A DNA stretch of 64,000 nucleotides from Ilex aquifolium (taxonomy: Eukaryota; Streptophyta; Magnoliopsida; Aquifoliales; Aquifoliaceae), in assembly GCA_951799425.1 (NCBI GenBank), contig OX637392.1, positions 36,305,593-36,369,592 of the forward strand, in the 5' to 3' direction. Below, piece after piece: positions 1 through 10,565 of the stretch. Made by a program: the position numbers and the translations under genes. Below the pieces are notes generated by a model that saw only the letters and a list, made by a program, of their open reading frames with translations, was not told the origin of the DNA and did not search any database. How positions within the stretch are numbered: position 1 is the stretch's first letter; each line of letters starts with the position of its first letter.

Positions 1-317
1 TCGTACCAATCAGTATTATGCGCGTCATATAAGTCCAGTACCTTTCCGTATAGTGCGGCCACTTAATTGCTCTTATCCTAAAAGTCACTTTTCAAAATCA
101 ATATATATATATATATATATATATAGTTGCAATTATGAATCACTTGTATATTTTATTGTAGGGCTAAGGTATGGTACTCTTTTTTCTAAATATAATTACA
201 AAATGATATTTATATAATTTTATTATTTGTATTTATTATTTTTATAATTAATAATATACATAACACAAATTAAGATCTATAGTTAATATTCACTTTTCTT
301 TAATCTCAATATCTATT
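1..317. other. AT-rich DNA with an (AT)n tract, no gene seen
   Basis: No convincing reading frame or element boundary is visible. An (AT)n microsatellite lies at about 101-126. The last 43 bases (274-316) recur beyond the TIR element that follows. Confidence 0.6.
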
Positions 318-477
318 GTCCGTTTGGTAACGTTTTCGTTTTTATGTTTTTTTTAATAAAAAAAATAAAACTAGTTTTTATTTTTCTGTGATAAAAAAAA
401 TATAAAACATATTTAGTAGTTATTTATATTTAAAAAATTATAAATAAAAAATAAAAAACATGTTTTGTATTTTACCC

Positions 478-790
478 AACACCACCTAAACCCTTCAACA
501 ATAACCACCTAAACCCACCAACAATAACCACCCAACTCCACCGAAAACTCACCCCCAACCCCCTGCAATCCACCACCCACCCCACTAACAACCACTCAAC
601 ACCCACAAAAGCCCATCACCCACCACCCCCCAACCCCTGCAATCCACCACCCCCTAATACCCACCCCCACCAACAACCACTCAACACCCACGAAAGCCCA
701 TCACCCACCACCCACGAAACCCACCCCCCAAACCCCTGAAACTCACCCCCCAAACCCCCTGAAACCCACCTCTCTCCCTCTCTCGTTGTC
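478..790. repeat. C-rich imperfect minisatellite plus CT repeat
   Basis: The stretch is built from CCACC and CAACC words. A unit of about 75-80 bp beginning ccctgcaatccaccacc occurs twice (about 560-631 and 635-712), each copy containing caacaaccactcaacaccca-like sequence and gcccatcacccaccac. A CT microsatellite follows at about 770-815 and a CA-rich stretch at 810-850. No coding frame is supported. Confidence 0.65.
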
Positions 791-872
791 TCTCTCTCTC
801 TATGTCTGTCTCACACACATACATACACACTCAAATATACATTCACACACAAATCTAACCAAATATAACAAT

Positions 873-1154
873 TTTTTTTTCCAAATCAACACTTTATTTC
901 ATTTCTTTAAAATTGTTTACAATGAAAGGAAAGGCAAACAACCTTGCCTTTAACAATATTAAAATTCCAAAAATAATAAAAGAATCAAAGAATTTAATTC
1001 CCAAAGCTAGAAATTGCATCTTCAATCACATCAACCTTGTCTTAGCATAGACCAGGAAGCTGCCCAAACCTCCATTCCCTTCAGCATTTCACAGCAGCAC
1101 AATCATCACAACCAGCTGGGGAGCACTTCACCAAAACACCATACTCAACCTTTG
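873..1154 (-). pseudogene. 5'-truncated processed retrocopy of a Cys-rich gene 3' end
   Basis: On the minus strand the segment reads as the last codons of a gene, a stop codon (1083-1081), a 3' untranslated region, an AATAAA-type signal (899-892) and a short poly(A) run (about 880-872). The visible C-terminal peptide is VEYGVLVKCSPAGCDDC followed by AAVKC and stop, with four cysteines. The insert is flanked by perfect 19-bp direct repeats, tctaaccaaatataacaat, at 854-872 and 1155-1173. Poly(A) plus a long TSD is the signature of LINE-mediated retroposition, truncated at the 5' end. I do not recognise the parent gene. It sits inside the TIR element, so either it inserted there or the TIR element carries it. 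Confidence 0.72.
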
Positions 1155-1682
1155 TCTAACCAAATATAACAATATATACATAGATCTAGGGCTATATGTG
1201 TATATATATACAGACAATATATATACATAGATCTACGGCTTTGAGGTACAGAGAGAGCTAGATGGAGATGGAGTGAAATCTGACATTGGAGATGGAGTGG
1301 TGGCTTCTGGATTCGAGAGCTCCTTCGCAACGTTTGGCATCGAGAGAAAGAGAGATGATCGAGAGAGAGCAGGCAAAAAAAAGGGTAAACATTCTTTTTA
1401 TAGTTCGAACAAAAAACCCTCCCTTTTTTACTGTTAATGGGATTCGAAGGGCAAACCTCATTAATTAATTTGAAGGGGGCGCATGTTTCTTCTTTTTCTT
1501 GTTTTTAAAAACACCAAAATCCTTGTTTCTAAACTTTGGAGTTGTTTACAAAACAGATTGGCAAAAAAAAAAATAAAAACACACTCCAAACATGTTTTTT
1601 ATTTTTTATTTTTAGAAAAAATTGAAAACAAAAACAAAAAAAACGCAAACACATTGTTACCAAACGGCACCTATGTTGTCGA

Positions 1683-1725
1683 ATCTACAGTTAATATTCA
1701 ATTTTCTTTAATCCCAATATCTATG
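1683..1725. repeat. Direct repeat of the sequence flanking the TIR element
   Basis: This 42-43 bp stretch matches 274-316 with about three mismatches (atctacagttaatattca here, atctatagttaatattca there). The two copies bracket the TIR element, with about 12 bases between its right terminus and this copy. It is far longer than a normal transposon TSD. Confidence 0.6.
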
Positions 1726-1740
1726 TTGAACACAATATAA

Positions 1741-2310
1741 GGCGATTGATATACCTACGAGTGCTTTTTTAGTATGTTTTGAGATTAAGATTAAAAAATT
1801 TCACAATTTTTCTTGATTAAAGATCACTCATTTTGTATTAGTGGATCGACCTATTTATAATAGTGGATTTTATTTGAATTTATTTAAAATGATTTAAATT
1901 TTTTTAAAAATAAAGTAAAAATGTAATGAATACTATCGAATTTGGATGACCTTGGAAGCTTGATTTACTATCCTGTTGAGATTCTCCCAATTACGAGGTC
2001 AAATGATCAATCATCCAGAAATTTATTTTCATGTTTCCTCTTTGAAAATTTTATCGTGTCTTCTATGTGGGTGTCCCTTTCATGTGTATTTCTCGTTTGT
2101 TATAAATTTATTGTTTATTGATATTGATGAGTTCATACATGTCAAAAAAATGTTAAAATTGTTGTGAAAGTAAAAGAATTATATAGACTACAAAGAGATT
2201 ATAGTCAAATTTTTAGACTTTTTTTCCAACAATAAATTTTCAACCTTTCATCCCTAACCAAGCATTCATGGGTTCCCACAACTCTAGTAAAGGGTGGATC
2301 TAACAAGTAT
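1741..2310. other. AT-rich intergenic DNA
   Basis: No gene, RNA or element end is visible. The last bases (aagtat, 2305-2310) are the target-site copy for the copia element that follows. Confidence 0.5.
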
Positions 2311-3226
2311 TATTGATAACAGTGAGTGACTTATATTTACTAGGTCTTGCTAATTTTGATGTGGTTAATATGCATTTAATTTCATCTTTGGATAGGAATG
2401 TGTTCATTGCCAAAAGTCAATGGGATAGTTCATTAGTAGTATTGTTTGGTTGTAGGTTAAAATGTAGGGAATGCCCTACGGTTGGAAAAATAGTATTTTG
2501 GAGATTTTCAATATATCTTTGGTAGATGAATTTTACCAGGATTTGATAAATTACGAAGTTTATTTGGAATTGATTTATCAGATTTTTTAGGATTAGGTTT
2601 TCTAGTTGGACTAGAATTAGGGTTATTAACTTGTGCCTATAAATATGTTGTAATGTCTGTCAATGGATCAAGCTTGGATCAGATTCTAACTGATCTAAAT
2701 TCGATTTCAAAAGTCCAATCAAATCTGATAATTCAACGGATTTTATCTTTGTGGTCTATATCCGAATTCGATAACAATCTGAAAATTCAATCCAAAAATT
2801 CAATTCAATCCGATCTAAATAACTTAATTAACTAAATTTTAAAAAATTATACCAAAATTTCAACTAAATTTATTTAAATAATCACTTAATTTTTTTAATA
2901 TTTATATAAAAAATATATAAATAATTTGAATCGGATCAGATATAGATATATCCAAATTCAAATATGTAAAATATAAGATATCAAATTTGGATTTGAGTTC
3001 AGATTATCGGTAAAAAAATATTAATCCATATCTAGCTAATCGGATTCGAATTTGGATCAGAATCTGCTCCATTGACATGCCTAGTTGTAACCCTTTTGGA
3101 TTCTGATATTACAATGAAGAAAACCCTTCTTATGGATGCAAGTAGGATTTTTACCAAACCACTTAAATCTTAATTTATTGTGTTTTTTATTTTCTTAATT
3201 GTTCACCATATTTCACATTCATAACA
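2311..3226 (+). repeat. Left (5') LTR of the decayed copia element
   Basis: It aligns along its length with 5277-5820, sharing actaggtcttgctaa near the start, ggattagggttattaac in the middle and ttgttcaccatat near the end. The first base pairs have decayed from the TGT seen in the right copy. A MITE adds 437 bases including the duplicated target. Confidence 0.75.
2654..3083. mobile_element. 430-bp hAT-like MITE inside the LTR
   Basis: The ends are inverted: tgtctgtcaatgga on the left, and the right end read in reverse is taggcatgtcaatgga. The element interrupts LTR sequence that is continuous in the right LTR. It is flanked by the 7-bp direct repeat gttgtaa (2647-2653 and 3084-3090). The interior is AT-rich and non-coding with several ggatcagat-like words near the termini. 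The terminal motif and TSD length suggest hAT. Confidence 0.75.
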
Positions 3227-3227
3227 A

Positions 3228-3241
3228 ATTAGTATCAGAGC
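3228..3241 (+). other. Primer-binding site, tRNA-iMet type
   Basis: attagtatcagagc directly follows the left LTR and differs slightly from the usual plant tggtatcagagc. Confidence 0.75.
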
Positions 3242-3259
3242 TATTAGTTATTTGAGCCA

Positions 3260-4625
3260 ATGGCAAAGCATTCTTCATTGGCTAAGTATGAAGTCGTAAA
3301 TTTGATGGCACAGGAAACTTCGGGTTATGGTAGAAAAGAGTTAAAGATCTGTTGGTGCAGTAAGGATTGGTGAAGGCTTTGGAAGAAAAAGCAAAAAAAC
3401 CATAAAAAATGTCGGTGGATGACTGGTAAGATCTCTAGATGAATGTGGTAAGTACAATTCATCTCTAACTGACAGATAATATTCTATACCATGTCATGGA
3501 TGATGAATCTCCTTTAATTATGTGGAAGAAATTGGAGAGTCGATTCATGTCAATTTTTTTGTCAATTAAGCTCTATTTGAAGAAGAAGTTATATGGCTTT
3601 AAGATGTTGGAAGGTTCGGATCTGGCTCAACACATCAATCTGTTTAATCAGATTATCAACGATTTGTTGAGGATTGATATCAAGTTCAAGGAGGAAGATC
3701 AATGATTAATACTTATGACTTTTCTTCTTGCTTCATACAAGAATCTGATTGTAACCTTATTGTATAGGAAGGATACTTTGACTATAGTGAAGATTACAAG
3801 GTCCCAGTTGGCGTATAATCAATAGAGGAAAAATACCGTTAAAGGATCCCAAGGTGAAGGACTCTTAGCAAAGGATAATCAGGGGCGTGGAAAAAACAGG
3901 GATAAAGGGGACATAATGTGTTTCAAGTGCTATGAGAGATGGCACATGGAGAAGGATTGTCCTAAGAGGAAGAAGGGTAAAGAAGCAAAGAAGGGTAAAG
4001 AAGCAATAAACAAGGATGGACCATTGAACACATCAATCGTAGCAGAACAAGACGTGGATTATGGTGATGTTGATATTCTTTCGGTCTCAACAAATTCTGA
4101 TCAAATGGAAACTCATGGATTCTGGATTCTGTAAGGTCTTATCACATGTCTCCTAATCGAGATTGGTTTGACACCTATAGATTAGTTAATTGTGGTATCA
4201 TTCTAATGAGTAATGATGTATTATGTAAAGTCGTTGGAATTGACACAGTTAGGGTTAATATGTTTGATGGTGTTATGAAAACTTTGGCTGATGTCAGACA
4301 TGTTCTAAATTTGAAGAAAAATATGATTTTTTTTGGGAACCTTAGACACCAATGGTTGTGGTTACAAGGCAGAAGGTGGAGGATTGAATGTAACCAAAGG
4401 TTCCATGGTGATTATGAAAGGACAAAAGATTGTAGGGAATATCTACAAGTTAGAAGAGATTTTTGTTGTAGGTGGAGTTGTTACAGTTATATCTTCTGAG
4501 ACTGAAATTGATGACACTTTGTCATGAGATATGCGATTACGGCATATGGGATACCGTGACATGATGGAACTATACAAAAGGAAGTTGTTGTAGGGGGTCC
4601 AGTCATGGAATCTGGACTCTTGCAA
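3260..4625 (+). pseudogene. Copia gag, protease and GAG-pre-integrase remnant
   Basis: Translation in shifting frames gives a copia Gag beginning near the atg at 3260. Next come a block with KKLYGFKMLEGSDLAQHINL (about 3583-3642), a CCHC zinc knuckle CFKCYERWHMEKDC (about 3919-3960), and a Lys/Glu-rich linker. A protease-like WILDS motif follows near 4120-4133, where the usual Gly after Asp-Ser is lost (the next codons read VRS). It ends in a fragment resembling the GAG-pre-integrase domain (RLRHMGYRDMMELYKR, about 4530-4580). Stops and frameshifts break the frame at many points, so it cannot encode a working product. Confidence 0.75.
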
Positions 4626-4639
4626 GTTTTTTTTTCTCT

Positions 4640-5180
4640 AGAAAAGCAGGGCAAGAAAATCAAGGGGATCTTAAGATACTTGACAGGTAGATCAAACTGT
4701 GTTATTGTGTTTGTTGAAAAGCGGGATTGTATTTCAGTTATGGGGTATATAGATTCTGGTTATGCTGGGGTTTTGTATGACTGAATGTCTACTATAAGGT
4801 ATGTGTATACACTTGTAGGAGGAAAAATTTGTTGGATATCCATGTTACAATCTCTAGTAGCTTTATCTACGACTGAGGCATAATACATGACAGTGATTGA
4901 GGTTGACAAGGAAGCATTGTGGGTGAAAGAGTTGGTAAAAGAGTCTGGATTCAAGCAAGGTGGAGTTTAGTTGTATTGTGATAGTCAGAGTGCAAAACAT
5001 CGGGTATATCATGGCAGGGAAAAACAGATTTATGTGAGGTTTTACAAGGTGAGAAAGTCAATTGCTACTGGGGGGTCATATTGAAAAAAGTGCATACTCT
5101 TGATGATACGGTTGATGTGTTGACAAGACAATTCCTTTTGACAAGTTCAAGCATTACTTGTACTTGGTTAATATTTCTCA
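4640..5180 (+). pseudogene. Copia RNase H remnant
   Basis: Joined directly to the preceding remnant is the C-terminal part of a copia pol. It includes a Gly-Ile-Leu-Arg-Tyr-Leu block, YIDSGYAG (the Asp of RNase H), ALSTTEA (Glu region) and LYCDSQSA (second Asp), with in-frame stops after GV and after TEA. Integrase core and reverse transcriptase, which should precede it, are absent, which indicates a large internal deletion near 4630. Confidence 0.75.
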
Positions 5181-5276
5181 ATGTTAAGAAAGGTGGAATC
5201 CCCAAACTATGGGTTCAAACTGGAGACATGTTATGATACTTTTTTAGAGTGGTGAATTATTCGCCAAGGTAGAGAT

Positions 5277-5820
5277 TGTAGGGAATAGTGAGTGGCTAAT
5301 ATTCACTAGGTCTTGCTAACTTTGATGTAGATAATATCCAGTTTCTAGTTTTAATTTTCGATAGGGATGTGTTCCCTGCCAACAGTCAATGAGATAGTTC
5401 AGTAGTAGTATTGTTTGGGGGTTGAATAATAGGGATACGGGGAATTTGTTGGGGTTGAATAATAGCTTAGGGGTACGGGAAATGCCTCCGGTAGGGGATG
5501 CCCCGTAGTAGGGAATGAGTATTTTGAGGATTTCCAATGTATCTCTAGTAGAGGAGTTTTACCATGATTTGATAAGTTAAGAAGTTTACTAGGAATTGAT
5601 GTATCAGAGTTACTAGAATTAAGTTTTCTTGTTGGACTAGGATTAGGGTTATTAACAGATGTCTATAAATATGTTCTAACCTTTTTGGATTATGATATAA
5701 TAATAATGAAAACCTTCTTGTGGATGTAAGTAAGATTTCTATCGAACGACGTAAATTTTATTTTCTTTTGTTATTGATTTTCTTGATTCTTGATTGTTCA
5801 CCATATTGCACCTTCACAAA
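5277..5820 (+). repeat. Right (3') LTR of the decayed copia element
   Basis: It starts TGTAGGGAATAG after a purine-rich tract (gccaaggtagagat). It is 544 bp and resembles the left LTR without the MITE. Around 5415-5515 it has local duplications of GGGGATACGG-like words not seen on the left. Confidence 0.75.
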
Positions 5821-5826
5821 AAGTAT

Positions 5827-6103
5827 AAATTAATGTACGTTATTACATGACTAAATATTTATTGACATAAAATGTTCTTATACTTTTCGTTTACTGCATC
5901 AGTTCTAGTCAAATATTTTCGGTCCCCTCTGATTTATTGATAATTGTAGGATAATTGAAAGATCCTCTAATAATCTTATATATACTGAAAATATGTCAAT
6001 ATCAACAAATTTAGTTCATTAAAATTTAAAATATTTTTTTAAAAAAGCAAAAATTTGGTGGCAGATAGATCTTTGTCCTTCAAGCCTGACACACATATCT
6101 ATT
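5827..6103. other. AT-rich spacer, nothing recognised
   Basis: Low-complexity AT-rich sequence. It ends in atcgt (6104-6108), the target copy of the next element. Confidence 0.5.
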
Positions 6104-6108
6104 ATCGT

Positions 6109-6829
6109 TGATGATACCTAAAATAAACCCTAAACACGAGCTCAGCAGATGAGCCCAGCTCGGAGGTCAGGTAAGATAAGCAGAGCTCATCCAAGCTATA
6201 GTCAGAGCTCGTCCAGTCCATGTTAGAGCTCACCCAAGCAAGATAACAGGAGGAGAGGTGAGGAGACAACAGGATGATAGCAAACACCTCCGAAGCGATG
6301 GACCAGCTAGAGCCAGGGCATGAAACCTTTAACCAACCAAGACCCTCTCCAAAGATAAAGGAGAATCCCATGGTAGAAGGCGAAGATATCGGGATACAGT
6401 CCATTAAGCCAGCCATATAGAGTTTGGGTAACTCCGGGATTGGGGAGAGAAATGAGGGAAGATCCCTTCATTATAGGAAGTAAAATCGGATTAGAGGTAA
6501 GCAAGAGGCTATAAAAGGGGGGTAGGCCTCCATGGAGAGGGGAGATATAGGCAATAGAGCCACGAAGAACCCTAATTCTCTCCTTATTACGTTGTAACAC
6601 GCTCAGTACTATCAATAAGAAAATTGGAGCAAAAGTCTCCATTGCCGAGTGGATTAGCTGAGCTCTCAGGCCGGTGAACCACTATAGTTCTGTTGTGTTA
6701 TCTCTCTTTCCTCAATTCCTATAAGCATTTCACCAGTATTGTTTGGCACGAGCCTTGTAGCTCAGACACCACACTTAAATTCCACGCATATCTGACCCTT
6801 AATTCATATTCGGTAGATTTACACCATCA
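6109..6829 (+). repeat. 5' LTR of the Tat element
   Basis: It begins tgatgatacctaaaataaac and ends ttacaccatca. A TATA box (tataaaag, 6510-6517) lies about 400 bp in; the other LTR has the same box at 17161-17168. The sequence is rich in gagctc words. Confidence 0.9.
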
Positions 6830-6832
6830 GTT

Positions 6833-6850
6833 TGGCGCCGTCTATGGGAA
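6833..6850 (+). other. Primer-binding site, tRNA-Asp type
   Basis: tggcgccgtctatgggaa lies three bases after the 5' LTR. TGGCGCCG is the usual primer-binding core of Tat and Athila elements. Confidence 0.85.
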
Positions 6851-6891
6851 CGACAGTTCTTGTTACAAATATACTGATTTCTCAGTGATTG

Positions 6892-8450
6892 ATGGTCTCT
6901 ACACGAAACATGAGTAAAAGTCAGATGAATCCTCCAAGAGTGCAGAATCCCCAGGAGGTCACCAGCGGGAGGCAACCGGAAAACCTTCATGACTTCATCC
7001 CCACTGCTGAAAACGAACCTCCTACGGTGGATCTTCCCCCTAACAATGAACTAGACGCCCTTCGCCTAGTCAATCAACACTTACTTCAAAAAAATGAAGA
7101 GCTCTTGAAGCTCTTACAAGGTCCTCAGCAGGCGCAACCACCCCGGCGAGGCCCGAATGATCTTCCTCCTAGGGAATGGCAGTGCCTTGATCCCCTCAGG
7201 GAAGCAAACGAAGGAGGAGAAAGCAGTCAAGCACCCCATCAGCCGCCTAGGAGGGGAATCAATGAAGAAGCACAAAGCCAGAACGAAGGACTGGAGAGAA
7301 ATGATTTCCTTCCTTTCCAACAGGAGAGAATGGAGCAATATTGGGAGCACCGCTTCAAAGACATCCAGCATGAGCTCAGCCACATGAGAGAGGTAGTGAA
7401 GGTCAAAACCCCAGTAACAATGGATGCTTGGTGCAACAAACTGAATCCCCATTCACTCCCGGGGTACTGCATTTTCCCCTTCCTCCGAAGTTCAGAGTAC
7501 CTCAGATGGAGGTTTTCGATGGGACAAAAGACCCTGTGGATCACCTCAACACTTACAAAAACCAAATGGAGTTGCACGGATACCAGGACCCTGTGCGGTG
7601 CAGGGCCTTAGCCATCACCCTGAAGGGGTCAGCCTTGGCATGGTTCAATAGGCTTCCCCCAGCCTCGATTTCTTCTTTCAAAGAACTTTCCATTTCCTTT
7701 GTATCCCACTTCATTGGAGCTCGGATCTACAGGAAGCCGAGCTATTATTTATTAAATGTCAAGCAGAGGCCCGAGGAGAACCTGCGATCTTATGTACAGA
7801 GGTTCAATTCAGAATCTCTTAAGGTGGACATCCCAGATGAAAAGTTTATCATTACTGCCTTCATTGCAGGATTAGGAGTGCAGTCAAAGCATCTAATGTT
7901 CTCTATATCGAAGAACCCTCAAGCAAGCATGGCTGAGGTGTTAGCCAAGGCAGAAAAGTACATAAATGGTGAAGAAGCACTCCTTTCCAAGGTAGGAAGT
8001 ACATCCTCACGTAAGAAGAAGGAAAAAGAAGAGAAGAAAAGGGACCGAAGTCTCAGGAAAGAAAAGGGGCGAGAAAGGTCCCCAATGAGGGATAGAGATC
8101 GCTCCCCAAAGAGAAGAGGAAACGTTAGAGACCGCTTGGGCCCCATGCAGCCTGAGTTGCAGCCTAGGTATGGACCTCAGCGATTCACCTCACTCACTGC
8201 CGCTGTATCCCAAGTTCTGTATGAGGTCCAAAATGAGAAGTTCCTAAGGTGGCCACCTCGGATGAAGGCTGATCCAGCAAAAAGAGACCCCACAAAGTAT
8301 TGTGACTACTACAGGGACCATGGTCACCATACTGATGAATGCATTCAGCTAAAGAAGGAGATCGAGTTCCTAATCCAACGAGGACAGTTGCATCGCTTTG
8401 TGGCCCATGACAACCAGAATCGAGCTCTTCCACCGCTGCCACCTCAATAG
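6892..8450 (+). pseudogene. Tat gag, frameshifted
   Basis: The first ATG after the primer-binding site is at 6892. The N-terminal part (to about 7440) is Pro/Gln/Glu-rich with a predicted coiled stretch (LRLVNQHLLQKNEELLKLL). The retrotransposon Gag domain then continues in another frame (7428-8450): EVFDGTKDPVDHLNTYKNQM, AWFNRLPPASISSF, a Lys/Arg/Glu/Ser-rich linker and a degenerate zinc knuckle YCDYYRDHGHHTDEC. One frameshift near 7430-7440 separates the halves. Gag would form the virus-like particle; this copy is broken. Downstream, 8451-8550 contains GEIRVVSGGFAGGGES, which normally precedes protease, and then the protease domain is missing. Confidence 0.8.
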
Positions 8451-8556
8451 CAGGCACCTGCACCACATCAGCAGCCTCTAGGTGAGATCAGAGTAGTATC
8501 TGGAGGATTTGCGGGAGGCGGAGAGTCCAAGCTGAGCAATCCCCTCCGCCTATCAC

Positions 8557-9786
8557 TTGGTCGTTAAATTTTCTACAGAAAACATAATCGGAGTGGTCCG
8601 AGGAGACCAGCGTGTAGCAAGAGAATGCTACATGTCATCTGTAAAGATGAAAGAGGTTGAGAACATCCAATTGGATGAACTCGACATGAGGGATGAGCTG
8701 GAAACAAGACCAATGCCCTCAGAAGAGCTGGAACCAGTTCAACTTGACAAGGAGCCAGAACACCTCGTTTATATAGGGTCCAAGCTGAGCAGAGAGGTCA
8801 AAACCCTTCTCGTTCAGTTCTTGAAGAAAAATATAGGGCTGTTTGCCTGGAAACAAGAGGATACAGAAGATATTGACCCCTCGATCATCACGCACAAGCT
8901 CAGCGTGAATCCTACTTGCAAACCTATCAAACAGAAGCGAAGAAGTTTCTCCCCGGAACGCCAAAAAGCAATCAACGAAGATGTTGGCAAACTCCTCCAC
9001 GCAAAGGCCATCAGGGAAGTTGACTACCCTACCTGGCTAGCAAATGGGGTTCTTGTTAAAAAAACCAATGGTAAGTGGCGAATGTGCATCGACTTCACTG
9101 ATCTCAACCGAGCATGCCCCAATGATAGCTTTCCCTTACCTCGGATCGACTTAATAGTGGACGCCACAGCCGGACATGAGCTCCTTAGCTTCATGGACAC
9201 TTTCTCAGGCTATAACCAAATCAGGATGGATCCCAATGACCAAGAGAAGACCTCCTTTGTGACTGAACAGGGAACATATTGTTATCAGGTCATGCCTTTT
9301 GGATTGAAAAACGCTGGAGCCACTTACCAGCGGTTGGTGAATAGGATGTTCCAAAAGCAGAGAGGTGCATCCATGGAAGTTTATATCGATGACATGTTAG
9401 TAAAGTCACTGAAGGCAGAAATCCACATCGAGCACCTAGCTGAATCAATCCAGATCATAAAGGAATACAAGATGAAGCTCAACCCTACGAAGTGTGCATT
9501 CGGGGTCTCGGCAGGAAAGTTTCTGGGTTTTATAGTTAGTAGCCGAGGAATTGAAGCTCACCCAGAGAAGGTCAGGGCGGTGTTAGATATGCAGTCACCA
9601 TCCAACACAAGAGAGGTACAACGCCTGACAGGTCGAATAGCTGCCTTGAGCTGTTTTGTGTCCAGGTCAAGCGATAAGTGCCAACCATTCTTTCAAGTCT
9701 TGAAGAAGGCGTTCCAATGGGATACCAAGTGCGAAGAAGCATTCAGAGCCTTAAAAAATTACATGAGCTCCCCCCTGTTTTGGTGA
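8557..9786 (+). pseudogene. Tat reverse transcriptase segment of pol
   Basis: An open frame of about 410 codons with no start of its own, as expected for part of a polyprotein. It begins just after the protease deletion (VVRGDQRVARECYM). Reverse transcriptase motifs follow: KTNGKWRMCIDFTDLNRACP, FMDTFSGYNQIRMDPND, VMPFGLKNAGATYQRL and the catalytic box EVYIDDMLVKS (YIDD, about 9379-9408). The frame ends at a TGA at 9784-9786, and the reading continues in another frame from about 9766, so a single frameshift separates reverse transcriptase from RNase H. The domain itself looks catalytically complete. Confidence 0.85.
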
Positions 9787-10565
9787 GCCCTTTAGAAGGG
9801 GAAGTCCTTACTCTTTACTTGGCAGTTTCAGATTTTTCAACAAGCGCAGCGCTGGTTAGGGAGCGAGACAGAGCTCAGCAACCAGTCTACTACTGCAGCA
9901 GAGCTCTAAGGGGGGCGAAGGAGAGATATCCAAAGATGGAGAAACTCACTTTAGCTTTGGTTACAACAGCTAGGAGACTCAGGCCCTATTTCCAGGCTCA
10001 TACCATCGAGGTCCCAACAGACCAGCCAATGAAACAAGTGCTGCATAAGCCAGAATCTTCTAGAAGGTTAGTAAAATGGGTCATAGAGCTCAGTGAATTT
10101 GATATCAGATATAAGCTAAGGACTGCCATCAAAGGACAAATTTTGGCGGATTTCATCGCAGAATTCACAGCGGCAGCACCTATGGAGATCACAGAGTTAA
10201 TACCCGACCTCCCCATATGGAGGCTTTTAGTGGATGGAGCTGCCAACGGTCAGGGAAGCGGTGCAGGTATGATCCTGACCTCTCCAAATGGAATAGATGT
10301 CGAGTATGCCCTTAGGTTTGGGTTTAAGGCTTCAAATAACGAGGTAGAGTACGAAGCGGTCATCGCTGGGCTCAATCTAGCTCATTCTATGGAAGCAGAA
10401 CAGCTGGAGATCTGCAGTGACTCTCAACTAGTGGTGAAGCAGATAGAGGAATCCTACGAAGCGAGAGGCGAAAAAATGATCCTTTACCTTAGAAAGGTAC
10501 AAGAACTAATTAAGAAGTTTGTGCAGGTTAAGGTCAGACACGTTCTCAGAACAGAGAATTCATGA
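9766..10565 (+). pseudogene. RNase H plus archaeal-type second RNase H of the Tat pol
   Basis: The first part (LYLAVSDFSTSAALVRE, VYYCSRALRGAKERYPKMEK, ADFIAEFT) is the connection and original RNase H domain. The second (LLVDGAANGQGSGAGMILTS, NNEVEYEAVIAGLNLA, ICSDSQLVVKQI) is a complete second RNase H with its Asp, Glu and Asp residues. This arrangement marks Tat-clade elements. The frame stops at TGA 10563-10565, exactly where relatives have an Arg codon before Ala-Asp-Ala-Leu, so CGA to TGA is the likely cause. Confidence 0.82.

Larger units (their letters stand above)
318..1671. mobile_element. Non-autonomous DNA transposon with terminal inverted repeats
   Basis: The left end (gtccgtttggtaac, 318-331) and right end (gttaccaaacggcac, 1656-1670) are inverted copies of each other. 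The similarity extends inward through AT-rich arms that share inverted acatgtttt-type words, so the termini are long inverted repeats. No transposase is encoded. The interior holds a C-rich imperfect minisatellite, CT and CA microsatellites, and an inserted retrocopy. A clean target-site duplication could not be fixed: ctattg on the left and ctatgttg on the right are only similar. The long AT-rich arms and captured content fit a Mutator-like or hAT-like non-autonomous element; the superfamily is not resolved. Confidence 0.6.
2311..5820 (+). mobile_element. Decayed Ty1/copia retrotransposon with both LTRs
   Basis: Two related LTRs (2311-3226, enlarged by a MITE, and 5277-5820) flank a 2-kb interior that starts with a tRNA-iMet type primer-binding site. 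The interior contains gag, a protease remnant and a fragment of the GAG-pre-integrase domain, then jumps to the RNase H end of pol. Most of integrase and reverse transcriptase are deleted. The direct repeat aagtat at 2305-2310 and 5821-5826 supports these ends. LTR divergence, frameshifts and stops indicate an old insertion. Confidence 0.8.

Noticed and set aside
1145-1740. Several 60-85 codon frames in the TIR element
   Set aside because: Low-complexity or AT-rich translation with no motif; one overlaps the inverted terminal arm.
6892-8450. Programmed frameshift in the Tat gag at about 7430-7440
   Set aside because: No slippery heptamer or evident downstream structure was found and the element is otherwise broken, so a mutation is simpler.
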